Assembly: GCA_020846935.1 (NCBI GenBank)
Contig: JADLCY010000011.1
Location: 62,001 to 126,000 of the forward strand
Origin: Gemmatimonadaceae bacterium
Lineage (GTDB): Bacteria > Gemmatimonadota > Gemmatimonadetes > Gemmatimonadales > Gemmatimonadaceae
Reading direction: 5' to 3'
Length of the DNA stretch: 64,000 bases
Under the pieces are notes generated by a model, which saw nothing but the letters and a program-made list of their open reading frames with translations, was not told the origin of the DNA and made no database searches. The position numbers were made by a program, and so were the translations under genes. Each line of letters begins with the position of its first letter. Position 1 is the first letter of the stretch. Shown piece by piece: positions 39,126 through 47,698 of this stretch.

Positions 39126-40339
39126 TCGCGTTCGGGTCGACTGGTCGTGCGTTCCGCGGCGGCTCGGTAGTGGCGCATCGCCGCCTGAAGGTCTCCCAGC
39201 ATCTCGCAGAGGTGCCCGCGAACTGCATCCAGACGGTAGTGGCTGCTGATTCGAGGGTCGCCGTCCAGAGGCCGCAAGTGTTCCAGGCCGGCCGCGGCGC
39301 CATGCACCATGGCCACAGCCACGGCCTGGTTGAGCACGACGACGGGGTTGTCGGAGAGCCGGCACAGCAGTTCGTACAGCGCGAGGATCTGTGCCCAATC
39401 GGTCGCCGCGAAATCGTGGGCCTCGTCGTGCAACGCCGCGATGGCCGCCTGCACCTGGTACGGACCCACCCGGCCTCGCGACAGCGCCGCGGAGACCAGG
39501 GCCACCCCCTCGTCGATGAGGCCGCGGTTCCAACGCGACCGATCCTGCTCGTCGAGCGGGATGAGCGATCCCTGCGCATCCGTGCGTGCTTCGCGGCGCG
39601 CGTCGGTGAGGAGCATCAGCGCCAGCAGGCCCGAGACCTCCGCGTCGTCAGGCAGCGCGGCGTGCAGACCACGACCCAGACGAATCGCTTCGCTCGACAA
39701 GTCGGTCCGCTGCAACACATCCCCGGCGGTGCTGGTGTACCCCTCATTGAAGGTCAGGTAGAGCACCTGCAGCACGGCCGCAACCCGCAGTGTCCGCTCA
39801 GCACCGGACGGCGGCGCAAACGGCACACCGGATGCACGGATCGACTGTTTGGCGCGGCTGATGCGCTGTGCCATCGTCGATTCGGGGACAAGGAATGCCC
39901 TGGCGATTTCCGCGGTCGTGAGTCCGCCCACCGCGCGGAGCGTCAGTGCGATCGCCGACGGGGGCGTGAGGGACGGATGACAACACATGAACAGCAGCCC
40001 CGGTGAATCATCGTCCTGCACCGCCGGCTCGTCCGGGGCCGGCGCGAACGGCGCGTCGATCGCCTCCTGTGTCGCCGCGGCCTCCTCGCGCCGGCGGCGT
40101 GCCGCCTCGCTCCGCCAGTGATCGCTCAGTCGCCGAGACGCCACCTGATAGAGCCAGCCGCGCGGGTTCTCCGGGACACCGTCGGCCGGCCACTGCGACG
40201 AGGCGGCAATCAGCGCCTCCTGCACCGCATCTTCGGCCGCCGCGAAGTCCCCATGACGGCGCACGAGCACGCCGAGAATCTGAGGCGTGAGATCGCGAAG
40301 CAGGTGCGTCACATCGGCACCCGCGTGCAAGGCGCTCAC
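39023..40339 (-). CDS. ECF42-type RNA polymerase sigma factor with C-terminal TPR region
   Basis: The 438-residue ECF sigma factor has sigma-2 ([40 protein letters not shown]), [21 protein letters not shown], and sigma-4 helix-turn-helix [20 protein letters not shown] with SRAKQSIR. A long helical C-terminus follows with [38 protein letters not shown] and [15 protein letters not shown]. Sigma factors with this TPR-like extension next to a DGPF protein define the ECF42 group, which lacks a classical anti-sigma factor. The GTG start at 40339 overlaps the DGPF gene stop (GTGA). Confidence 0.93.
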   Translation of the reverse strand: MSALHAGADVTHLLRDLTPQILGVLVRRHGDFAAAEDAVQEALIAASSQWPADGVPENPRGWLYQVASRRLSDHWRSEAARRRREEAAATQEAIDAPFAPAPDEPAVQDDDSPGLLFMCCHPSLTPPSAIALTLRAVGGLTTAEIARAFLVPESTMAQRISRAKQSIRASGVPFAPPSGAERTLRVAAVLQVLYLTFNEGYTSTAGDVLQRTDLSSEAIRLGRGLHAALPDDAEVSGLLALMLLTDARREARTDAQGSLIPLDEQDRSRWNRGLIDEGVALVSAALSRGRVGPYQVQAAIAALHDEAHDFAATDWAQILALYELLCRLSDNPVVVLNQAVAVAMVHGAAAGLEHLRPLDGDPRISSHYRLDAVRGHLCEMLGDLQAAMRHYRAAAERTTSRPERDYLLVKAARLNLDGGAEALERSATDPHLSTPARA

Positions 40340-40737
40340 CCCTCGGTACGCGGCGCGCTCATGACCTGTCGCACCTCGATCGCCATGTTCAGCGGCTGTC
40401 CGCCCTTTCCCGGCGCGGCCGACGCCTTTGCCGCCAGCTCCCACGCGCGCTCCACGCGATCCACATCCACGATCCAGTAGCCCGCGAGGAACTCCTTGGA
40501 CTCCGGGAACGGTCCATCCGAGACGACAGGGAGCCCGTTGCTGCCCGCGCGCACGATGCGCGCCTCACCGGGAGACGCCAGTCCCTCGGCCGCGACAAAC
40601 TCACCCTGCTCGACGAGGTCCTTGTTGTACCGGTGCATGAACGCAATGTGCGCCGTGATATCGTCAGGCGACCAGCTGGAAATCTGGTGGTCGGCGTTCG
40701 CGCGGCCAGGCGCGTGCATCATCATCATGAACTTCAT
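40336..40737 (-). CDS. DGPF (YCII-related) domain protein
   Basis: The 133-residue single-domain protein MKFMMMMHAPGRANADHQIS contains the signature VVSDGPFPESKEFLAGYWIVDVD and a C-terminal AIEVRQVMSA. It belongs to the YCII-related/DGPF family, the conserved partner and usual target gene of ECF42 sigma factors. It is first in the two-gene unit and is translationally coupled to the sigma gene. Its biochemical role is unknown; YCII folds resemble small dimeric ferredoxin-like enzymes. Confidence 0.9.
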   Translation of the reverse strand: MKFMMMMHAPGRANADHQISSWSPDDITAHIAFMHRYNKDLVEQGEFVAAEGLASPGEARIVRAGSNGLPVVSDGPFPESKEFLAGYWIVDVDRVERAWELAAKASAAPGKGGQPLNMAIEVRQVMSAPRTEG

Positions 40738-40792
40738 GTCGACACTCGGTGATCAGTGATGGTGAAGCTGCCTGGGATTCTGGTGTTCGCGG

Positions 40793-42580
40793 CTACGAAC
40801 GCGGCAGCGGTGGAATCGTGATCGTTGCCGGCGAGGCCGCGAGCGCTTCGTAGGCACACAGGACGATCTCGAGGTCGCGACGGGTCGCCGAGGCGGGAAG
40901 CGATGGCGCGCGCTCCTCGACGATCGCGCTCAGGAACTCCCGCATCTCGCCCTGATAGCCGGTACGGATCGGCCCGCGCAGGCGCGTACGGACGCGTTGG
41001 TGCTCAGGCTTCATCAGGCGATCGCGCAGCGCGTAGGGTCGCACGTACGAAAGCAGGCGCGTGAGCGGACGCATCGCGGCCGGAAACCAATCGACGCAAG
41101 GATCGTTCGGCCAAAGGTGGATCGTGCCGCGATCGCCGAGCACGACAAGGTCCGGCAGGTGGCCGCGACTCGTGGCCCAGCTCGTGAGCAGGTGCGCCTC
41201 CCATCCCAATCGGCTGGCGAACGTGACCTGTGCGCTGTCCTCCGCTTCCATGCGCACATCGATCTGCATCGCACGCGAGGCACGGACCGCGTCCGGCTCA
41301 CCCATGAGCAGCCGAAGGGCATGCACATAGTGCACGCCGATGTCCATGAGAACGCCACCACCCATTCGCTCACGTTGGGCCGCCCAGCCTGTGCTTCGGC
41401 GGTACCCGCCCGCGTGGGCCAGCAGGTAGAGCGGCTCGCCAATGTCCCCCTGCCGGATGCGCCTGACCGCCTCCGCGATGCCGGGCCGAAAATGCATGTC
41501 TTCGGCGCACATCAGGATGGTTCCCGCGCGTCGGGCGGCATCGATCATCGCGTCGGCATCGGCCAGCGACGTGGCGATCGGCTTTTCCACGAGGGCGTGT
41601 TTCCCTGCTACGGCCGCGCGCTGCGCCGCGGAGGCATGGAGATCATGGGGGATGGCGAGCGTGAGACCCTGGATGCGCGGGTCGGCGAGCGCGGCGTCGA
41701 GGCCGGTGAAGTGGCCCGCAAGCCCCAGTTTGGCAGCCAGGCGCGCCGTCCGGTCGGCATCGCGGCCGCAGAGATAGAGGCGCGCCGACGGGTTGGCCTC
41801 ACGCAGCAACCGGAGGTGGAAGGTGCCCCACCCCAGCCCCACCACGCAGATATGCATCTCGCGCCGCAGCACCGCGGGCGCACGGCTCGGCGCGATGGCG
41901 CGTCCGGTGTCTGAAGCACCGTGCGCGAGCACGCGAGCGGCCTGTTCGAGCGTGACTCCGCCCTCGTCGAACGTGCGCCTGGCAATGTCGGGGGGTGGCG
42001 GCGGTCGCAGGCGTGAGCGCGCCTTCCTGAGCAGATGCCAGAGCCCCGTCTCCGCGAGCACGCGCCTGAACGTGTGACTCAACACCGGAAACCGGCTCTG
42101 TGTGCCCGAGATCCGCGAGAACATGAGCGGGCGCTCGCCGCGCCGCCGCGCATTCGGCACCGCGTCGATCACGCGGCCCACGATGAGCGTGTGATCGCCC
42201 ACGTCATGGATGGATTCCACCTCGCAGAATACGCTGCGCAGCGCGGCGGGCAGCCACGCCACGCCGTGCCGCTCCTCCAGGTCGACGTCGAGCACCGCCG
42301 CCTTGGTTGGTTCGCGGCGTCGGAGGCCCATGAGGCGGAGCCCGAGGTCGCGATCGGCAGCCCCAAGCACGTTGACCGCAAAGCGACCGGTGCGGCGGAT
42401 GTTGCCCACGATCGGATACAGCGCGTTCGGGTTGATGGCCACCCGGGGCGGTGTGACGCTGACGTGGGCGAATGTCGCCGTGAGATAGACCTCGGCATCC
42501 TCCACACTCCCCGAGGAGAGCACCGCGCACACGTTCTGCGTGCGCGTGTCCCAGATGTCACGCGAGGGCCAGCGCATCAT
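40793..42580 (-). CDS. Flavin reductase-like domain fused to Gfo/Idh/MocA oxidoreductase
   Basis: One uninterrupted 595-residue frame holds two enzymes. Residues 1-165 are a flavin-reductase/flavoredoxin-type FMN domain (TATFAHVSVTPPRVAINPN, GRFAVNVLGAADRDLGLRLMG, VESIHDVGDHTLIVGRVIDA). A Pro-rich linker (LRPPPPPDIARR) follows. From about residue 242 there is a Gfo/Idh/MocA NAD(P) domain (MHICVVGLGWGTFHLRLL, HALVEKPIATSLADADAM, MCAEDMHFRPGIAEAVRRI) and its C-terminal domain (GGGVLMDIGVHYVHALRLLMG). The start ATGATG at 42580 overlaps the stop of the upstream flavin reductase. An internal start at the MHICVVG methionine is conceivable. Reaction unknown. Confidence 0.85.
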   Translation of the reverse strand: MMRWPSRDIWDTRTQNVCAVLSSGSVEDAEVYLTATFAHVSVTPPRVAINPNALYPIVGNIRRTGRFAVNVLGAADRDLGLRLMGLRRREPTKAAVLDVDLEERHGVAWLPAALRSVFCEVESIHDVGDHTLIVGRVIDAVPNARRRGERPLMFSRISGTQSRFPVLSHTFRRVLAETGLWHLLRKARSRLRPPPPPDIARRTFDEGGVTLEQAARVLAHGASDTGRAIAPSRAPAVLRREMHICVVGLGWGTFHLRLLREANPSARLYLCGRDADRTARLAAKLGLAGHFTGLDAALADPRIQGLTLAIPHDLHASAAQRAAVAGKHALVEKPIATSLADADAMIDAARRAGTILMCAEDMHFRPGIAEAVRRIRQGDIGEPLYLLAHAGGYRRSTGWAAQRERMGGGVLMDIGVHYVHALRLLMGEPDAVRASRAMQIDVRMEAEDSAQVTFASRLGWEAHLLTSWATSRGHLPDLVVLGDRGTIHLWPNDPCVDWFPAAMRPLTRLLSYVRPYALRDRLMKPEHQRVRTRLRGPIRTGYQGEMREFLSAIVEERAPSLPASATRRDLEIVLCAYEALAASPATITIPPLPRS

Positions 42581-43044
42581 CCGCGCAGATCGGCCACGAG
42601 GAGGTGACGCCGGAACTTCCGCCGGCTGTCGAACTCGCCAAAGAGGATCGTGCCGAGAAAGATCGTGTGATCCCCCACGGGAATTCGATCGTAGACCTCG
42701 CACGCCGTGCAGGTCAACGCGCCATCGAGGAACCAGAACGGGCTCCGGGGCGCGCGGAGGGAGAGGCCGGCGCACTTGTCCAGCTCGCGCCCCGACACGG
42801 TGCCACAGGTGCGCGCGACGTCGCCCTGGTCGGCGGCGAGCAGTGACAGGCTGAAGGTGCCACCAACGAGCAGGAGTTCGTGCGTGCGACTCGTGGTGGC
42901 GACGGAAACCCACAGTGCCGTCGGGTGGTGCGCCAGCTCCGAGAAGCACGAGACCGTCATGGCGTTGCGTTCGCCGCCGGTCTCCGTCACGAGTAGTCCA
43001 ACAACGCCATCGAGGAGGGCGCCCTCTACGTACGGAGACTTCAT
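42577..43044 (-). CDS. Flavin reductase family protein
   Basis: The 155-residue FMN-binding split-barrel protein has GALLDGVVGLLVTETGGERNAMTVSCFSEL (split here by family pattern), TALWVSVATTSRTHELLLVGGTFSLSLLA and CEVYDRIPVGDHTIFLGTILFG. It likely reduces flavin with NAD(P)H or serves as the reductase partner of another flavoenzyme. ATG 43044 is preferred; a GTG at 43077 is in frame. The stop overlaps the ATG of the fused flavin reductase-Gfo/Idh/MocA gene, so two flavin-reductase domains are made from adjacent coupled genes. Confidence 0.85.
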   Translation of the reverse strand: MKSPYVEGALLDGVVGLLVTETGGERNAMTVSCFSELAHHPTALWVSVATTSRTHELLLVGGTFSLSLLAADQGDVARTCGTVSGRELDKCAGLSLRAPRSPFWFLDGALTCTACEVYDRIPVGDHTIFLGTILFGEFDSRRKFRRHLLVADLRG

Positions 43045-43188
43045 GCCGATCGGGTGGCCATGTGGCGCAATCTGCACAACGAATTGCAGGCCTTCAACCT
43101 CGGCTAACGGCGGGTTGTCACTCGCGCCAGATGCAGTACACCGCCTTCCTCTGCACGGTACCGGGCCGCAAGCTGCGCTGAGCCCGGA

Positions 43189-44391
43189 CTACCGCGGCCA
43201 CCCCTCCTGCGGCAGGCGGGTTGTGATCCGCAACGCGTTCTGGAAGTACACCTTCTTGAGCACCTCGTCAGGCAGGTCGATCCCGTAAAGCTTCCAGAAC
43301 GCGTGGTAGTCGCGATAGTAGTCGAAGTAGTCATCGCGCGTCTCGAAGACGCGCCAGTAGTACGGGTACTCTTCCGGTTGGAACGAGTCCTTGCCGAAGA
43401 GGATGCGGTCCTGGAACCTGACGAAGAAGTCGTGCGCCGCCCGTGGTTGGCGACCGATGTCGTAGAGGACCGCACCAACTTCGGAGTACAGGTTGGGGTT
43501 TCCGTCCATCATTCGCCCGAGACGGGCGAGATCGTTGGCATGCCAGCCCAGGTGCGCGATCACGAACGTCGTCTTCGGGTTGCGCCGGACGAGGTTGTCG
43601 CGCTCCTCCATGAGCTGCTCGAACGACGGATACTGATCCGCCGGATAGCGCCGCCCGGGAAACAGGGCCAGCTCGAGCCAGCGCTCGTTGTTGTAGTCGA
43701 TGGGCTGCCAGAACTCCTGCGGGTCTGCGGTATGAATAAAGACCGGAAGTCGCAGCCGTGCGGCCGCGGCCCACACGGGATCCAGTTCGGGATCGTCGAT
43801 GCGCAGCCGTGTTCCATCGGCCTTTCGCGTCGAGAGGCCAAAACCCTTGCCGATCTCGCCGATCCCCACGGCCCCTGCCGCAACATCAGCCTCGAGCTGC
43901 TCGACCGCCTTCGCCGCCCAGCCCGGCCCCACGTTCCGAAAGTCGATGCCGGTCAGGATGCGTACGCGATCCTTCATCGTGGGCGACGCCTTCACCAGGT
44001 CTATCTGCCGCTTGAGCTGATCGCCCGACGTGTTGTTCGCGGCGATGATCATTCGCACGTTGAGGCCATCCAGCGCCTGGCCGAGCTGCGCCAGTCCCTC
44101 GGCGCTCTGCAGGTACGCACCGCCGGGGTGTCCGTGGTAGTCGATGGCCGGGAACTTTGCCTTCGGCACCGGATGCTCCGGCGCCTTGAGCGTGTTGCGC
44201 GGCCGATAGTCCACGATGCTCGGCGCGGGCATGGTGGGGGCCTGGCAGTTGCGCGGACGCACCTCGGTCATCCCGGCCGGGCACTGTTCTCCCGGCTTGA
44301 TCTGTGTCCCCTGCCCACCGCCCACCTGCGCGAACGGGACCCGGGGGACAGCGACCATCGAAGCGAGCAGGACGAGGTGGTGCGCGCGCAT
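43189..44391 (-). CDS. Secreted amidohydrolase (metal-dependent hydrolase)
   Basis: The 400-residue protein has a signal peptide (MRAHHLVLLASMVAVPRVPFAQ) and a Cys-containing spacer (GEQCPAGMTEVRPRNCQAP). An amidohydrolase-2 TIM barrel follows: AIDYHGHPGG (HxH metal site), GIDFRNVGPGW, VFIHTADPQEFW, FVIAHLGWHANDLARLGRMM and ILFGKDSFQPEEYPYYW (terminal Asp). It is periplasmic by its leader. The reaction is unknown; the fold fits decarboxylase or hydrolase activity on a small ring or lactone substrate. It lies 144 nt upstream of the flavin reductase pair and may share its regulation. Confidence 0.85.
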   Translation of the reverse strand: MRAHHLVLLASMVAVPRVPFAQVGGGQGTQIKPGEQCPAGMTEVRPRNCQAPTMPAPSIVDYRPRNTLKAPEHPVPKAKFPAIDYHGHPGGAYLQSAEGLAQLGQALDGLNVRMIIAANNTSGDQLKRQIDLVKASPTMKDRVRILTGIDFRNVGPGWAAKAVEQLEADVAAGAVGIGEIGKGFGLSTRKADGTRLRIDDPELDPVWAAAARLRLPVFIHTADPQEFWQPIDYNNERWLELALFPGRRYPADQYPSFEQLMEERDNLVRRNPKTTFVIAHLGWHANDLARLGRMMDGNPNLYSEVGAVLYDIGRQPRAAHDFFVRFQDRILFGKDSFQPEEYPYYWRVFETRDDYFDYYRDYHAFWKLYGIDLPDEVLKKVYFQNALRITTRLPQEGWPR

Positions 44392-44611
44392 GGAGGCTCC
44401 GCGAAAGGAGGAAACGAATCGCTGAAATCAGGTCTGTGGTCAGGCCCGGCGGAAGCTCCAACGGTACCGCCGGCACGGACCCATCATGTGACCAAGGGCT
44501 TGAGGCTGGACGAGCCGTATGCCTTCAACGCCGTACCCGCGGTAGCTTCCCATCGGTCCCTTCACAATGGCGTTGACACATGAATGCACTGGACTTTCTG
44601 GGAGCGCGAAG

Positions 44612-44833
44612 GTGAGTCCTGCGCCATCGGCTGCCTCGGTCCTGGGGCTCGCGATCGGTGCGCTCATGGCGGTACTGGGCGTGACGATCGCCCTGCGCCT
44701 CCTTGCCCTTGGCCGCGACCCGCTCACCGGCACGGCGGGGCTGGACTACGCGTTCTCAGCGTTCTTCATCCTTCGTGGCGCCCTCCAGTACCGTCGCTGG
44801 CGGCTCGCGCGCGAGCGCGCCGAGCCTTTCTAG
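44612..44833 (+). CDS. Small membrane protein of unknown function
   Basis: The 73-residue protein has two hydrophobic segments, AASVLGLAIGALMAVLGVTIALRLL and AGLDYAFSAFFILRGALQY, and a basic tail RRWRLARERAEPF. The GTG at 44612 has GGGAGCG about 8 nt upstream; an ATG at 44567 would add 15 polar residues. No family is recognised. It is transcribed alone, divergent from the amidohydrolase. Confidence 0.55.
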   Translation: MSPAPSAASVLGLAIGALMAVLGVTIALRLLALGRDPLTGTAGLDYAFSAFFILRGALQYRRWRLARERAEPF

Positions 44834-45072
44834 CCAGGGGAGTCAGGCTGCCGGAGGCACTGGCGCGTGGCGACGCGACGATCGTGGCTGACGGCGGGAG
44901 GCTCGCGCGGCCCTCCGCGTTGCGCCTTTCCCTTGAATGCTGGACGCAGCACTTCAGCGATGTGAAATGCTGAGCAGGCCAGGGTCCGGTGTCTGCACGG
45001 AGCATCTCAGACTTGCCGAGGTGAAAGTCAGCCTCACACGATGTGTCTGATCTGAAGCGCCGCGTACGGCGC
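44834..45072. other. Convergent intergenic region with stem-loops
   Basis: This 239-nt gap lies between the small membrane protein gene and the convergent GH3 gene. CAGCACTTCA at about 44947 faces TGAAATGCTG across a 6-nt loop (one mismatch). Further on, TCAGAC near 45008 pairs with GTCTGA near 45045, enclosing ACACGATGTGT. No T-run follows, so these may be weak terminators or a small structured RNA. The region is less GC-rich than its surroundings. Confidence 0.3.
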
Positions 45073-46860
45073 CTAACGTCGAATTCCGTCCCCGCGTGTG
45101 AAGAACCCCGGCAACGACACGGGCGCCACACCCGTGATCGGCGCGCTGCCGAGCAGGGCGGCTGCCGCGGCGCGTTCACTGGCGTCTGCTACCGTGTAGG
45201 TCACCAGGTAGGCAGCCGCTGACGGCACCTGACGAATGAGATAGGGGTTGCCGAAGGCCACGAACGCGACCCGCGCACCGCCGACTGCGGAGTCGGCGCG
45301 TGCGATGTTGGCCAGCCACGTGGCGATGGGCGTGGGAATGGCGGGCCGCCCTTCGCCCTCGATGCGTCGCACGTAGGCGGCGATCACGATGCGTTCGGCG
45401 CGGGTGATCGCCGGTGCAAGGGCGTCGAGCTGTGATTGGGCCGTTTGAGGCGAGATCCGAACGACACGCACCGTGCTGTCGGCGGCCCGCATGGCCGACG
45501 AGAACACCCGTCCCGCGCGCAGCTCCGTCTCCGGGAGATACTGAATCACGAGGGTTCTTCGCGGCGCGAGGGGCACGAGCGATCCGCGATTCCGAAGCAG
45601 CGTGATGGCGCGCTGGGCGATGTCGGCGGCCAGTGCGCGATGGGCCGGGGAGCCAACCACCGCGCGCAGCGTGTCGAGCGGAACCTGGGGATGGAACGCC
45701 ACGCCGCTTCGCGCTTTGAGTTCGAGCACTCGCCGGACGGACTGATCGATGCGCTCCCGCGAGATCACGCCGCGTTCAACCGCCGAGAGGACCGCGTCGA
45801 TGGCCCGTGTCGGGTCGCCGGGCTTGAGCAGCACATCGGCACCGGCCTGCACGGCGAGTACGCTGCTTTCGGCGACTCCATAGCCCTTGCCCACGCCGTC
45901 CATGGTCATGGCGTCCGTGATCGCGACTCCGCGGAAGCCGAGCGAGTCCCGCAGAAGACCGGTCATTACCCGTGGTGCAAGGGTTGCGGGCGTGCCCGAA
46001 TCCATGATGGCCGGGAGCGCGATGTGCGCCGACATCACCATTGGAACGCCGGCAGCGATCGACGCGCGGAACGGCGCCAACTCCACGGTGCGGAGTCGCG
46101 CCCAGTCGGCGTGCACCACGGGGAGCCCGACGTGCGAGTCAACGTCGGTGTCGCCGTGCCCCGGGAAGTGTTTCGCCGTGGCCACGGCCCCGGCTTCCAG
46201 CGACCCTTGCACAAACAGGGCTGAGAGGCGCGCGACACGCGCCGGATCCTCTCCGAACGATCGCGTGTTTATGACGGGATTGGAGGGATTGTTATTGACG
46301 TCGACGGTGGGAGCAAAGTTGATGTGGATGCCGACAGCTCTGGCTTCCTCACCAATGGCCCGCCCGACGTCGCGGGCATCTTCATCGCGGCCGGTCGCGG
46401 CGATGGCCATCGCCGTCGGAAAGACCGTCGCGCCGCCGGCATCCAGGAGGTAGTGCGTGAACACGCCACCCTCCAGCCTGCCTAACGACGGCTCGAGGTC
46501 AGCCGACGCGAGCAAGGGCACGGGCGCGAGGTGCTGGAAGGCGTTGAGCTTGGTCGCGACCTCCATCGGCGTGCCGAGCGACATGCTCACCTGTCCGATG
46601 CCATCGTCCACGATCCAGCGCCGCACCTCGGCAAACGTCGAATCGCCGGTACTCGTGTAGTCGCCGAGTACCCAAACCGCGACCATCTGGCCGATCTTCT
46701 GCCTGAGCGTCAGCGATTGCAGCGTGCGATCGACCCAGTCGCGCTGGGCCCGCGTGAGCGGAACGCGAGGATCCAGCGAGGAGGCGGCCTGGACGGGCGC
46801 AACGCCCGCCGGAACGCTCGGCGCACACGCGAGGGCCGACGCGGTGAACACGCCATGCAT
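45073..46860 (-). CDS. Glycoside hydrolase family 3, beta-N-acetylhexosaminidase-like
   Basis: A lipoprotein or exported GH3 enzyme of 595 residues. The leader ends SALACAPS. The catalytic barrel has LRQKIGQMVAVWVLGD, LLASADLEPSLGRL, VGIHINFAPTVDVNNNP and the NagZ-type signature TAKHFPGHGDTDVDSH. The nucleophile Asp lies in FRGVAITDAMTMDGVG. The C-terminal alpha/beta sandwich (RAITLLRNRGSLVPLAP) follows, which short proteobacterial NagZ lack. It likely cleaves GlcNAc from muropeptides or chitin-like glycans in the periplasm. The start ATG 46860 could be GTG 46863. The stop lies in CGTTAGGC. Confidence 0.85.
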   Translation of the reverse strand: MHGVFTASALACAPSVPAGVAPVQAASSLDPRVPLTRAQRDWVDRTLQSLTLRQKIGQMVAVWVLGDYTSTGDSTFAEVRRWIVDDGIGQVSMSLGTPMEVATKLNAFQHLAPVPLLASADLEPSLGRLEGGVFTHYLLDAGGATVFPTAMAIAATGRDEDARDVGRAIGEEARAVGIHINFAPTVDVNNNPSNPVINTRSFGEDPARVARLSALFVQGSLEAGAVATAKHFPGHGDTDVDSHVGLPVVHADWARLRTVELAPFRASIAAGVPMVMSAHIALPAIMDSGTPATLAPRVMTGLLRDSLGFRGVAITDAMTMDGVGKGYGVAESSVLAVQAGADVLLKPGDPTRAIDAVLSAVERGVISRERIDQSVRRVLELKARSGVAFHPQVPLDTLRAVVGSPAHRALAADIAQRAITLLRNRGSLVPLAPRRTLVIQYLPETELRAGRVFSSAMRAADSTVRVVRISPQTAQSQLDALAPAITRAERIVIAAYVRRIEGEGRPAIPTPIATWLANIARADSAVGGARVAFVAFGNPYLIRQVPSAAAYLVTYTVADASERAAAAALLGSAPITGVAPVSLPGFFTRGDGIRR

Positions 46861-47180
46861 CACGCGCCTTGTCCACCATGCTCGACGCCCGCGACTATGC
46901 TGCGTCTCGGACAGGGGCCACGGCCCGCCATGATCAGGCGTACGCGTTGACCATGGGCCCGAGCACGCACGGTCAGGAGTGCCGGTTCGCGTTGGTCTCA
47001 TATCCGCAAATGGTACAAGGCGGCGCGGGCCGCGACCACACGGCCGGTGCGGACGGGTCTGGTCGGTGTCCCGCTTTCGGAGCCGTGGCAGGAGTCGTTG
47101 CTGTCGCGTACGGAGGACGATTCGTCAGGTCGACTGTGGGCGCGTCGGGCGCGTCGCGGGCACGCCCGAAGGTCCCGCGA

Positions 47181-47606
47181 TCAGGCGGGTGGCACCGGCG
47201 TCGTCAGCGGACCCGGTCGATCACACACGAACGTCGCAGTGAAGTGCGCCGAGTCCGTTGCGCTCGCATTTGCGCCCACCTGGTGGATGTCGGTGGGGCG
47301 CTCGAAGAAGACCTGCCCCGCGGTGTACACCGAGTCCGGCTCGCCACGGACGCCCATGCGCATGGCACCGCTCACAACGTAGACCGTGACCGCGCACCCA
47401 TGCCGATGGGGCGTCGATCCGCCACCGGGCCCGTATCTCACGTCCACGACCTTCACGTTGAGCTGCCGACCATCCATCGCCGGCAGCGCGCGGTCGAAGA
47501 TGACCGCACTCTTCGCTCCCTGGGCCTTCGCGAAGGAGGTCACGACCGCGGCCACCACGAGGGCAAGGCCGGCAGCCGAACGCACGGGGAGAATACGTCG
47601 ACGCAT
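47181..47606 (-). CDS. Secreted cupin-domain protein
   Basis: The 141-residue protein has a signal peptide (MRRRILPVRSAAGLALVVAAVV, cleavage after AKA). A small cupin follows: VKVVDVRYGPGGGSTPHRHGCAVTVYVVSGAM (metal-binding His pair) and YTAGQVFFERPTDIHQVGANAS. A single-domain periplasmic cupin of this kind is often annotated as cupin_2; ligand or reaction unknown. An ATG at 47618 is an alternative start. It lies 80 nt downstream of the S9 peptidase stop-distal gene boundary on the same side. Confidence 0.78.
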   Translation of the reverse strand: MRRRILPVRSAAGLALVVAAVVTSFAKAQGAKSAVIFDRALPAMDGRQLNVKVVDVRYGPGGGSTPHRHGCAVTVYVVSGAMRMGVRGEPDSVYTAGQVFFERPTDIHQVGANASATDSAHFTATFVCDRPGPLTTPVPPA

Positions 47607-47698
47607 GAGGGGCGGCATCCGGAGGAGAAGACTCCTGATGATGCCGCCCCCGCCGCTCGATGTCCAACGTCGTCCGCCCGCAACGGACCCGGGAGACG

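Noticed and set aside
38649-44391. Complete genomic island with insertion sequences
   Set aside because: No transposase, integrase, tRNA-flanked att repeats or terminal inverted repeats were found. Only the truncated BNR gene hints at rearrangement.
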